Below are positions 46,200-56,714 of a stretch of 64,000 bases of DNA, in pieces. The stretch lies in assembly GCA_021234155.1 (NCBI GenBank), contig JAJEKV010000526.1:64001-128000 (forward strand). The letters run 5' to 3'. Numbering within the stretch: position 1 is the stretch's first letter; every line of letters starts with the position of its first letter. A program made the position numbers and the translations under genes. The notes beneath the pieces were generated by a model. It saw only the letters and a list, made by a program, of their open reading frames with translations, ran no database searches and had not been told where the DNA came from. The stretch comes from Isoetes taiwanensis (lineage: Eukaryota > Streptophyta > Lycopodiopsida > Isoetales > Isoetaceae).

Positions 46200-47122
46200 A
46201 TGGCTGAGTATCTCCGGGAGGCGGCCGATGAAGTTCTAGTGGAAGGCGTTATTCCAGCGGCCAATGCCGGTGAAAATGTAAAAAGCTCTTATTATGTAGA
46301 TAATGAAGCTCTCAAAGCACGAGAGAGAATACTTAGGGTTGAATAGGTTAAGTCTTAGAGATGACTCAAATGTTTTTGTTGGAGGAATGGAGGAAAGTTG
46401 GAACCGCCACTGATGGTGATGCATTTATATCTTTGGATCAACGAGAATAGGGGGATATGCTTGCTGATTATATCAGCGAAACATTATTATTAGCCTCCTC
46501 AGTTCCTCATGCTTGTGCTCAAGCGCAAATTTTCCCATCAATTTCTTATTCAAGGGGTGCATTTTTAAGAGGAGCCTCGATCTTCATGTCTGAGGAAAAT
46601 AGGATAGATGTTTATGCACGATAATGTTCTTCTTGTGTTAGGTGCCGGCAAACTTAGGGATGTGCGATGTCGTATCAACCATTATAGTTGAGGTGGCGTG
46701 TAGTGGGAGGCCTCTCGGGACATAGCACAACGGGCTTTATTTTATATAGGTCAGGTGTCCATGGTGTGAGTTTTATGTTGGTATTGTAGGTACGACATTA
46801 GAAGTAATGGCTTGCAATATGTCTAGTGGCCTTGTTTATGATAGAGGCGTTAGGGGGGGAAATTATTAATCCATTAGATATAATCTCCATGAGTTGATGG
46901 ATTATGGCGTAATGTGACTTGGGCACATGATCCTTGTTCAAAGGGTGGGTGTAGGGAATAATTGGCCACCAAATAATGTACCTAGTAATCCTTTTTTTTT
47001 TTATACTCTTACTTTCCCTTTAGATGAGTTTTTGGACAAGAGTTGGAGGGTTTGCTAGAACTTAGGTGAACTACCTTGGATTTCCAATTCAACAAAAGTT
47101 GGGACCAATGGAAGAGGCATAA
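46200..47122 (+). pseudogene. Uma2-like gene, copy 6
   Basis: Recognisable from ATGGCTGAGTATCTCC (one base inserted after ATGGCT) to GAGGCATAA. Many small indels. The DSNVFVGGMEE region, GVHF region and NPF region all shift frame. A T9-10 run (about 46990-47000) replaces CCTTTTTATAC. Non-coding as given. Confidence 0.8.
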
Positions 47123-47860
47123 AATCATAAGTCTTTGGCTTCTATAATATATTCATATGTCATATATAACACATGTCTCATATGTCATAAAAAATTAGGA
47201 CCTATTATAAAATTGCATTAGTTTAGCTATCCGGCAAAATCTAATTAAATTTGAAGAAATGGAGATGATCCAAAGGCAATCTGGAAATAGAAACAAATAC
47301 GGTTCGGGTTTTACGATCGCATTCGGACCATTGTTGGAATTATTATCTCTATTATCTCGATCTTTCTAACTTTCGTCACATATATTTTGTGGCTTTCTTT
47401 ATTTTCAATTCCATAAGACTCTCTAGCATTGCTATTTTGTCCCCTCTTGAATCGTCAAGGAAGTTGCTTCTACAAACTCTGTTGAACTCCATAGCGGACT
47501 TCGGCTCAACCTGAATCTTGCTTCAAAATTTGGAAGTTTGGCTGACTAAGCCGTTTTAAAAACTTCGGGAACTCTGGCTGAAACACAGGTTTTTTAGCGA
47601 TAGTCAAAACCCTGCTTTCCTTGGTGTAGTGGAATGCAATGTGCATTTTTTGGCCTGGCCTGCCTCCTATCGCTATCATGATCCTCTTTGCATTCCATAT
47701 GGCGATGATGGAATTTCTATGACATCCCGATCTTGTTGTAAGTCTTGATTTGTGAATGAAGGAGGGTAAAGAGCTTTTCATCTAGTTTTCTTTCTTTCGT
47801 GTTTTATTCTTACGTTTTAGTTTTTCTTCCTCCTACAAGTGCTCATAAATCTTGGTTCTC

Positions 47861-48826
47861 ATGGCTAGTATCTCTCAGGAAGGGCCGTTGGTTCTAGTGG
47901 AAGCTCATAGCACCAATGCAGCTGATGAAAATGTAAGAAGCTCTTATTAATTTGGTAAGTGAAGCTCTCAAAGCGGTGAGGAGAGAGAATAACTTAGGTT
48001 GAGTAGGTTAAGTCTTAGAGATGACTCAAATGTTTTGTTGGAGGAATGGAGGAAAGTAGGGGCTACTTCCCATTGTTGGTGATGCATTTTATCTTTGGAT
48101 AACCGCATTGAGAATAGGGGATATGTTCTGCCACCCATTATATCAAGGAAACATTATTACAAGAAATCCCTCTAGTTCCTCATGCCTTTTGCTAAGCGCC
48201 AAATTTTCCATCAATTTCTTATTCAAAGGGGTGCATTTTTAGATGCCTTTGATCTTCATGTCTGAGGAAGAATGGGAGATGTTTATGCACCGATAATGTT
48301 CTTCTTGTGTTTAGATTGCCAACAATCTTAGGACTTGCGATATCATTATCCAACCATTATAGTTGAGGTGGCGTGTACCTTTGGTTTGCCTCCGAGACAT
48401 AGCACAAGCGAGGCTTTATTTTATATAGGTCGAGTGTCCATGGTGTGAGTTTTTCGTTGGTATTGTAAGTTGCGACATCAGAAAAGGTAATGGCTTGCAA
48501 TGTCTAGTGGCAACCTGTTTATGATATGCCGGTAGGGGGCAGGAAATCCGGCCAATCCAATAGATATAATCTCCTTCCGGGGTGATGGATTATGGTAATG
48601 TGACTTGAGCACATGATCCTCGTTTGAGGGCCATAGTGTAGGGAATAATTGCCCACCCCTCAACAGGGATTACCAAACAATGTGCACAGTAATCCTCAAA
48701 TACTCTTACTTTCCCTTTAGCGAGTTTTTGGACAAAGAGTTGGAGGGGTTCATTGCTAGAGTATTGGTTGAACACCTTGGATTTCCAATTCAACAAAAGT
48801 TGTCCCAGCCAATGGAAGAGGCATAA
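47861..48826 (+). pseudogene. Uma2-like gene, copy 7
   Basis: Starts ATGGCTAGTATCTC and ends GAGGCATAA. The most altered copy: small insertions such as CTACTTCCCATTG in the TATVGDA region and CCTTTGGTTTGCC in the CSQRPRD region. A duplicated-looking insertion of about 12 bases lies in the NNWPP region near 48650-48675. Confidence 0.8.
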
Positions 48827-49560
48827 AATGATTCGAAGATGAGTCTTTGCTTCTATAATATATTCATATGTCATATATAACACATGTCTCATATGTCATA
48901 AGTTAGACCTATTATAAAATTGTATTGATTTTAGCTATACGGCAAAATCTAATTAAACTTGAAGAAATGGAATGATCAAAAAGCAATTTGGAAATAGAAA
49001 CACATATAGTTTTAGGGTTTTCGAACGGTCAGAGAGCCGTTGTAATTATTATCTCTATTATCTTTCGATCTTTCTAACTTTCGTCACATATATTCAGTGG
49101 CTTTTCTTTAGCCTTTCAATTCCATAAGACTCTTTAGCATTGCTATTTGTCCCCTCTGAATCGTCAAGGAAAAGTTGCCCATAACAAACTCGATTTGAAC
49201 TCTTTGATGCACCTCGGCTCAACCAGAATCAGCTTCAAAATTTGGAAGTTTGGGTGACACGACACGTTTTAAAACTTCGGGAACCCTTGAGCTGAATTTT
49301 TATAACCATAGCCAAAACCATGCTTTCCTTGGCTTAGTGCAATGCAAGACTGTCGTGCATTTACGCTGGATAACAAATGGCTATCGCCCGACCTCTTTGC
49401 ATTCCACATAGCGTAAAAAATTTCTATGACCCGATCTTTGTTGTAAAGTTTGTGAATGAAGGAGGTAAGGGCTTTTTGATCCCTAGTTTTTCTTTCTTTC
49501 GTGTTTTTATTCTTGTTTAGTTTTTCTTCCTCCTACAAGTGCTCATAAATCTTGGTTCTC

Positions 49561-50490
49561 ATGGCTAGTATCTCCGGGAGGAGCCGTTCGTTCTAGTGGA
49601 AGCGGAGAATGCTTCAATGCCGGCCAGCGTGAAAATGTAAGCTCTTATTATATAGATAGTGAAGCTCTCAAAGCGGCTTAGAGAGAATAACTTAGGTTGA
49701 GTAGGTTAAGTCTTAGAGATGACTCAAATGTTTTGTTGGAGGAATGGAGGAAAGTTGGAACCATTTGTTGGTGATGCATTTATATCTTTGGATAGAAGCC
49801 GAGAATAGGGGTTATGTTGATTATATCAACGAAACCTTATTATTAGTCCCTCTAGTTCCTCATGCTTGTGCTCAAGCGCCAAATTTTCCATCAATTTCTT
49901 ATTCAAAGGGGTGCATTTTTAAGAGGGCCTCGATCTTCATGTCGAGGAAGAAAGCGGGGAGATGTTTATGATTTTGATAATGTTCTTCTTGTGTTAGGTG
50001 CCCAGCAATCTTCAGGGAGGTGCGATAAATCATTATCCAACCATTATAGTTGAGGTGGCGTGTAGGGAGGCCTCGGGACATAAACCAGCGGGCTTTATTT
50101 TATATAGGTCCAGTGTCCATGGTGTGAGTTTAGACGTTGGTATTGTAACTCGCCCGACATCCGAGAGTAATGGCTTGCAATGTCTAGTGGCTATTTTATT
50201 TATGATAGAGGCGGGGGGCGAGGAAATCAGGTAATCCGGTAGATATAATCTCCTTAGTTGATGGATTATGGCGTAATGTGACTTGGGCACATGATCCTCG
50301 TTTGAGGGGGTGGGTGTAGGGAATAATTGGCCGCAAACAATGTACACAGTAATCCTTTTTATACTCTTACTTTCCCTTGACCCGAGTTTTTGGACAAGAG
50401 TTGGAGGGGTTCTGCTTCAAGAGTCTTGGGTGAACTACACCTTGGATTTCCAATTCAACAAGAGTTTGTCGACCAATGGAAGAAGCATAA
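49561..50490 (+). pseudogene. Uma2-like gene, copy 8
   Basis: Complete in outline, from ATGGCTAGTATCTCC to GAAGCATAA. Frameshifts occur in the basic tail, at the ING.III block, around the PD position (ATGATTTTGATAATG) and in the YVGIV block. Confidence 0.8.
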
Positions 50491-51236
50491 AATGGTGAAG
50501 GTGAGTCTTTGCTTCTATAATATATTCATATGTCATATATAACACATGTCTCATATATCATACTTGGACCTATTATAAAATTGCATTAGTTTAGCTATCG
50601 GCAAAATCTATTTAAACTTGAAGAAATGGAATGATCAAAAAGCAATCTGGAAATAGAAACACACTACGGTTTGGGGTTTTACGGTCGGAACGGACCCGCA
50701 GTTGTAATTATTATCTCTATTATCTACGATCTTTCTAACTTTCGTCACATATATTATTGTGGCTTTCTTTAGCCTTCCAATTCCATAAGACTCTTTAGCA
50801 TTGCTATTTTGTCCCCTCTGAATATCAAGGAAAGTTGCCTTAACAAACTCACGGTTGAACTCCATAGCTGGACCGGCTCAACGAATCACGCTTCAAAATT
50901 TGGAAGTTTGGCTGACCTGAAACCCGTTTTAAAACTCAGGAACTCTGGCTGAAACCTGAATTTTGCTTCGCCATAGCCAAAACCCCTGCTTTCCTTGATC
51001 TTGAGTGGAATGCAAAGAGGTGCATTCCGGCCTGGCGGTATTTGGCTATCACCGACCTCTTTGCATTCCACATAACGTAAGGAATTTTGCGGACAACAAT
51101 ACCGGTTGTCGATCAACCTGTTTGAATGAAGGAGGGTAAAGGGCTTTTTCAGTCTAGTTTTTTCTTTCTTTCGCGTGTTTTATTCTTCGTTTTATTTTTT
51201 CTTCCTCCCCACAAGTGCTCATAAATCTTGGTTCTC

Positions 51237-52444
51237 ATGGCTAGTATCTCGAGGAGGAGTTGGATTTCTAGTGGAAGGCGGAGAATTAGCACCAATGCCA
51301 GCAGTGAAAATGTAAGAAGCTCTTATTATGTAGATAGTGAAGCCCGGGGGATTCACCTATATACAATATGGATATGCCATCTGCGTTACTAGGGTAGCAA
51401 GAAAACCCATAGTATACGATCCAAAAGAACTAGAAAAACACCCATATCGAAAATGTACAGGCTTAAAATATTGCAAAATGTGATAAAAACCACCCCCTTT
51501 CCATGTATTTTCGTACGAAAGCTCTCCAAAAATAACCCATTTCTTATAACTTAGATGGTTCATACGGGATTTCAAGGTGAACCCCCCTTGTAGTGAAGCT
51601 CTCAAAACAGCGAGAGAGAGCGAGAGAGTAACTTAGGTTGAGTAGGTTAAGTCTTAGAGATGACTCAAATGTTTTGTTGGAGGAATGGAGGAAAGTTGGA
51701 ACCGCCACTGTTGGTGATGCATTTATATGCTGGGTAGAGCAGAATAGGGGATATGTTGTTGATTATATCAACGGAAACATTATTATTCGAGAAATCCCTC
51801 TCGTTCCTCATGCTTGTGCTCAGCGCAAATTTCCCATCAATTTCTTATTCAAGGGGGTGCATTTTTAAGAGGAGCCCTCGATCTTCGTGTGCGAGGAAGA
51901 GTAGCGGGAGATGTTTATGCACCGATAATGTTCTTCTTGTGTTAGGTGCCAGCAATCTTAGGAGGTGCAAAGAAATCATTATCCAACCATTATAGTTGAG
52001 GTGGCATGTAGTCGAGGAGGCCTCCGGGACATAGCCAATGGGCTTTATTTTATATAGGTCCCGAAAGTGTCCATGGTGTGAGTTTTACGTTGGTATTGTA
52101 AGGTACGACATCCGGGTAATGGCTTGCAATGTCTAGTGGCAACCTGTTTATGATATAGGGCAGTAGAAGGAAATCCGGCCAATCCGTAGATATAATCTCC
52201 TTCGGACCGATGGATTATGGCATAGTGTGACTTGGGCACATGATCCTCATTTGAGGGGGTGGGTGTAGGGAATAATTGGCCACCAAACAATGTACACAGT
52301 AATCCTTTTTATACTCTTACTTTCCCTTGACCCGAGTTTTTTGGGACAAGAGTTGGAGGGGTTCCTGCTGGAGTGCCGGTGAACTACACCTTGGATTTGT
52401 TTCCAATTCAACAAGAGTTGTCCCAGCCAATGGAAGAGGCATAA
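51237..52444 (+). pseudogene. Uma2-like gene, copy 9, interrupted by a MITE
   Basis: ATG at 51237, stop in GAGGCATAA at 52442. A 247-bp MITE splits the N-terminal region after YYVDSEA. From 51638 to 51868 a clean frame keeps LSLRDDSNVLLEEWRKVGTA and CWVEQNRGYVVDYINGN and RE(I)PLVPHACA. Small indels follow. The 3' end has the GGATTTGTTTCC form as in copies 2 and 5. Confidence 0.83.
51344..51590. mobile_element. Mutator-like MITE with 9-bp target duplication
   Basis: 247 bases flanked by TAGTGAAGC at 51335-51343 and 51591-51599. Ends are CCGGGGGATTCACCT and, inverted, CAAGGGGGGTTCACCTT, an imperfect terminal inverted repeat of about 15 bases. Other units have a single TAGTGAAGC here. A 9-bp duplication and G-rich inverted ends fit the Mutator superfamily. 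There is no coding capacity. Confidence 0.88.
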
Positions 52445-52479
52445 AATGGTCAAAGGTGAGTCTTCGCTTGTATAATATA

Positions 52480-52764
52480 TTTATATGTCATATATAACAC
52501 ATGTCTCATATGTTATTAATCAGCCCTATAAACACACACTTGTCTCAACTATAATATAGTAACATGCTTAACATATTCATATCTCAATATACTATATATC
52601 TCATATGCATGTCATAAGTCTGACATAACATCATATATAACATAATGACATATATAACATATTCATATGTCATACATAACACACGTCTCATATGTCATAA
52701 GTCGGACCTAATAACACTACTACTAATGTATATAGTTTGATAGTGATGTATATAACATATTTAT
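52480..52764. repeat. CATATGTCAT-rich 3' flank of the array
   Basis: The 3' flank of the unit (TCATATGTCATATATAACAC, TCTCATATGTCATAAGTC) is repeated two to three times in varied form. It continues beyond the LINE at 53560-53615. No gene. Confidence 0.7.
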
Positions 52765-52781
52765 ACTAATCAAAAGTGTCA
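52765..52781. repeat. LINE target-site duplication, left copy
   Basis: ACTAATCAAAAGTGTCA, identical to 53538-53554. Confidence 0.95.
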
Positions 52782-53537
52782 CCAGTGTGGGTTTCCCACC
52801 AGAGTGTTCATGAGCATAGGCTTGTGAACTCTATGTATAGGTTGCTTGTCAATAGTGATATCCTTCCGCCATCCACTAGGTGGTCCCTTCAGCTTTCACC
52901 TCCTAATTGGAGGCATTATGTGGACTTGGGCTTGGGATAAACTACTCCATCCTAAGGTGGCGGTGCTTTGGCGCATTCTTCCTGAGCCCTCGTGTGAGCG
53001 TGCTTGTCCACGATTTAATCCTCAGTGTCGGCCTCACGCCTTTGTGCAAGCAAAGGGAGGAGACCATTGAGCATTGTTTCTTTTTATGTGTTCATCTTCA
53101 GCCTGTTTGGTCTTGGTTGTTTTCTCTTTTTCATGTGACATTGACAAGTCAGCAAGTGCTTCTGGCTATTTATCCGGATGCTTGGAATAAGTTGCGGAGC
53201 CAAGCATTTCATTTAGCATCAAGATGGTTATTGTGGTCTATGTGGAAGCCTTTAGAAACGTGTATCTTTCGGGGGTTTGATATTCCTCCTGCGATCGTCC
53301 TCCGGGGCCTTTCAAGCTAGAATCGCTAAGGCATACCATTGTTCTTCGCGTGCTCCTGCCAAGCGACAGTTGATATTTGAGTCCTATTTGAGTGTGCTGT
53401 CTTATGCATAGGCTGGTGGTTCTACTCAGTGGATCATGATTATCCTCTGAGACTTTATTCCCACCTCTGCATTTGTATTTTGCTTTTTGGCTTGGAGTTT
53501 CAATAAAAGTTTGTCGTTCTTCAAAAAAAAAAAAAAA
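52782..53537 (+). mobile_element. 5'-truncated LINE with perfect target duplication
   Basis: 756 bases between identical 17-base direct repeats, ending AATAAAAGTTTG...CTTC plus a poly(A) run. It carries the C-terminal zinc-binding domain of LINE ORF2 across frames: HPKVAVLW near 52950, then CKQREETIEHCFFLCVHLQP and VWSW near 53040-53115. The 5' truncation just ahead of that domain is typical of incomplete reverse transcription. The perfect duplication suggests a fairly recent insertion. Confidence 0.92.
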
Positions 53538-53554
53538 ACTAATCAAAAGTGTCA
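53538..53554. repeat. LINE target-site duplication, right copy
   Basis: Identical to 52765-52781; its first A is shared with the poly(A) tail. Confidence 0.95.
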
Positions 53555-53744
53555 ATATAGTGACAAATATAACATATTCATATCTCATGTATAACACACA
53601 TCTCATATGTCATATAAGAGATTTATCATGGTAGCCAAGGCCACAACAAATATTTCTCTTTCTTAATCCTTCTACCCTCATTGTTTACAAGCTAAGATTC
53701 TGCTTGGATCATCTATTAATTTGAGAACATGGGGGGATTTGAAC

Positions 53745-54830
53745 CTATATGTTTGCCTTGTAGTCGCCCTGTTCTGACTGATCCTGATCTGTATGATAGA
53801 ATATAGTTCTTAAGTCTGAATCATCTAGAAGAAAACATTCCAATGCACTGCTATTGTCACCCTTGGCCTTAGCAATATCATATTTCTCGTCTGACAGCAT
53901 GGCTATCATAATAAAGATCACATGTGCCATCTTCCGTTCTGTTCGTACCTCATTATCCTTAACATCATATATTAGGCATCCCTCCCTAATAACTTTGAGG
54001 CACTCCACATCATGAGCAAAGTGGATAGTGCATGCGAGATGTGACTCACACGAAGGACAAAGCGATGACAATAGTGAAGGACCTCTCGGTTGTCAATCCT
54101 ATCTGGTGGTAAAGAAGTCAGAGTCCGTAGTCCTACGGTTCATGTCCATATCTCCTCTCCCACCGTCTTTGCCCAACACAAAAGAGTGATATATTTTTAA
54201 GGCAAGAAGTTGATTCGGCGTAAGAGACCTTTGTACCCCAATGGAGTGAATATTGGACAATGTCTTCTTCTCCGATAATCTTCTTCACAAGGGCCACTTT
54301 TCTTCTCAACTCGGCCCAAGACCTTTAGGGGGGTCGAAGTCTCCTTATGTTTTGTATTTTTAGCCTTCCAATTCTTTAGGGAAGTCCTTTGACCCGAATA
54401 CAAACTTCTTTATGTCATCATTCTTGACCTTTGTATTTGTCCGGCAATCCAATTTCGGATAATGCCACATTCTCGATAGCCTTTGTAACTTTCTCCCTAC
54501 CGGTGACTTCATTGTCGTGCATATCCTTCACATGGTCGGAAACACTCAACGAAGGACATCCTATCCTTAGTGAAAGCACTCTTCTTGTATAAGACTTCCT
54601 TCTTTAAGCACCGTCTAAAACCCAAATGGTCTCAACGTCATCTAGCCCCCGAAGTCTTTCTCATCTCTACGTCATATTCAAGTCGAAGATGCTTACATCG
54701 CGGAGGCACCCTACCCATAGTATCCGGTGACTTCCCTTGTGCATAAGGCGTCCTGAATTCATTCCACTTTTGCCATGCCGCCTCCTTACAAAACACAATC
54801 TTATACGAGTCTATTGGTCTGACACGTTAG
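53745..54830 (-). pseudogene. Decayed minus-strand gene, C-terminal part, unknown family
   Basis: Minus-strand frames read like protein over more than 1 kb with few stops: YKIVFCKEAAWQKWNEFRTP and YAQGKSPDTMGRVPPRCKHL (about 54810-54690), LKNWKAKNTKHKE (54380-54340), then ARKMAHVIFIMIAML and DNSSALECFLLDDSDL at 54071-53745. Several frameshifts. The Asn-Glu-Phe-Arg-Thr-Pro phrase and the length suggest a transposon-borne gene, but I recognise no catalytic motif. Confidence 0.4.
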
Positions 54831-55109
54831 ATGAGCTTTTCGAGGGGATGCAATGTCGTCACCACCTTTCTTCTTTGATTTTCTTGCGGTTTTCTTCTTC
54901 TCTCAGATAATTGTCTCTGACAGTCCGCTTCCAGCCAAATTTTGAAAGCCTCGGGCTTTGACCATGCAACCGGTGGGTAATGGGCAACCATATTCCACCC
55001 GCGTTGACGGGCGCGGCCAGATTGCTCCGCGTATGGGCAATGATACGGTTATTGAATCGATATCGAGAGAAAACGGCGCGATTTGAATAGAAAAGATCAA
55101 CCTCAAAGC

Positions 55110-55395
55110 TGCGCTTTGGCGTGAAATGAATTAAATCTTAATGCAATTCCGCCCGGTGCTTTCTAAGCAGTTAATTCGACGCCTGGGCGTGCTTTCAAAT
55201 ATGAAACCAATTCACGCCGGGCATGCTTTCAAATCCAAATCAATTCACGCCCAGCGTGCTTTAACAATTCCACTTTGGCGTGAATTGGTTTGATTTGAAA
55301 GCATGCCGGTGTGAATTCAATTGATTTGAAAACGCCTAGCATGAATTGGTTTCATTTGAGCTGCGCTGGCGTGAATATTAAAATGCTAATATCCT
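55110..55395. repeat. Cluster of direct and inverted GGCGTGAATT motifs
   Basis: At least eight copies of GGCGTGAATT-, GCGTGCTTTCAAAT- and their complements (for example AATTCACGCC and ATTTGAAAGCATGC) on both strands within 280 bases. Two more, GGCGTGAATTTGAA with a shared following AAATTAGTAT, lie at about 56613-56700. The dense inverted motifs look like subterminal repeats of a DNA transposon. Confidence 0.75.
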
Positions 55396-55619
55396 AATGC
55401 AGTCAATTACCTTTTGTATAGAAATGTCTTCCCATTTCATTCAAAGTTGCACTAATCTCGGCCAAATCTGCGGTGAAGTATTGCCATCCAAGGCGACACC
55501 TCTATCGCATAGTGATTGTAGAACAAGGTTTGGCTTTGTTTGTTACGCCTTTGCTGATGAGGGCCTTTTTGTGCCTCGGAATCTTTGCCCGTCGATGATG
55601 GCAATTTAATATCATCATT

Positions 55620-56520
55620 TAATAATACCTCCTCGGCGTTAGGTCACACCGCAGTTTAGCTTGTTCGAGATCATATCCCAAGGTAGCACATCCGGCGGCA
55701 TAGGCATTTGACACGGATTACTAATCATGCTGAACAATCTCCATGGCATGTCTTTGGATCATATCTTCGCTAACATAAATGGAGCTTGGTGACGGATGAA
55801 GGACTTCACATGGATCGCAAAAGTTTCCTTAAGACCCATTGGATAATGGTCAGTACTTATTGACTTGTTCATGGCCTCTAGCTGCACCCCTGTCCTGTTC
55901 ATTTTAAAAACGAAGCCTCCATGCCTTTGACAAGCAAGGGGAAGAACATCCTTCCCTAGATTTAGGACCCTCTTAGAAGCTTTCAAGTCAGCTAATTCCT
56001 AACTTGTCGCAAATAGTGACTTGGTGTGGGGTTTATTGAATATGCCTCTATGCATACTGTAACCCCTTGGCAAATAGATATTTAATTAATTGCTACATTG
56101 GTAGGCCAGCCATACTTAAAACATGTCTCACAAAGTTCACATATGTCCTCATGAACGTATCCTTGTATGCGATTAGCTCTACGGTGAGTAAGTCTGAAAG
56201 CAGATCTTTCTTCTGTTTATGTGTAATCTCCAAGAGCAATTTGGAGTTGGTGTCATCCTCTTCCTCACAAAGAGATTAGGATCCCTTGTTTGGTCATCTT
56301 TCTGCTTCTTTTTTCCTCGAGAAGAGAGTTAAGTCGAGCTTGCCATTTGTCTTGGCAAGGTCAGCGTACCACTTCGCGCACCCTCGGTCCATTTCCTCTT
56401 GAGGAGACGCGTTTGGGTCGATGGTTGCTATAAGAATCGACCCTTCATCATCTAATGTGAGATCATATGGTCTTTGCTGTCACGGTTCGTCTACCCTTGG
56501 TTCTTACAGGAATAGACCCC
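55620..56520 (-). pseudogene. Decayed minus-strand gene, N-terminal part, unknown family
   Basis: Reading minus strand across frames: DPNASPQEEMDRGCAKWYAD (about 56415-56355), TNSKLLLEITHKQKKDLLSD (about 56250-56190), VNFVRHVLSMAGLP (about 56140-56100), then SKRVLNLGKDVLPLACQRHG and STDHYPMGLKETFAIHVKSF (55980-55790). Hydrophilic, Lys-rich and without a recognised domain. It is on the same strand as 53745-54830 and could be part of the same element, flanked by the GGCGTGAATT clusters. Confidence 0.35.
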
Positions 56521-56714
56521 GAATTACTAGGGTTATCTTCCTCTTGGGCCTTTGCAAAAAGAAGATGAACATTTTTTTATTGTATTTTCCCGGAACAAAG
56601 ATCACGCTTTTGGCGTGAATTTGAACCCTAAATTAGTATAATTCACGCTTGGCGTGTTCGTAGCTCTTCTTGTATACCATGCTATGCGTGAATTTGAAGC
56701 TAAATTAGTATGCA

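Larger units (their letters stand above)
29571..52520 (+). repeat. Tandem array of nine ~1.69-kb gene units
   Basis: Head-to-tail units start near 29571, 31002, 32704, 34159, 42080, 43770, 47206, 48910 and 50573. Each has an AT-rich spacer starting ATTATAAAATTGCATT, an upstream inverted repeat, a leader, one gene copy and a 3' flank TCATATGTCATATATAACAC. Start-to-start distances of the gene copies, after removing inserted elements, are 1563 (unit 1 deleted), about 1.70 kb, 1455 (unit 3 deleted), then 1698, 1692, 1661, 1700 and 1676. All units point the same way. The pattern indicates unequal crossing-over amplification followed by three separate transposon insertions. Confidence 0.96.
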
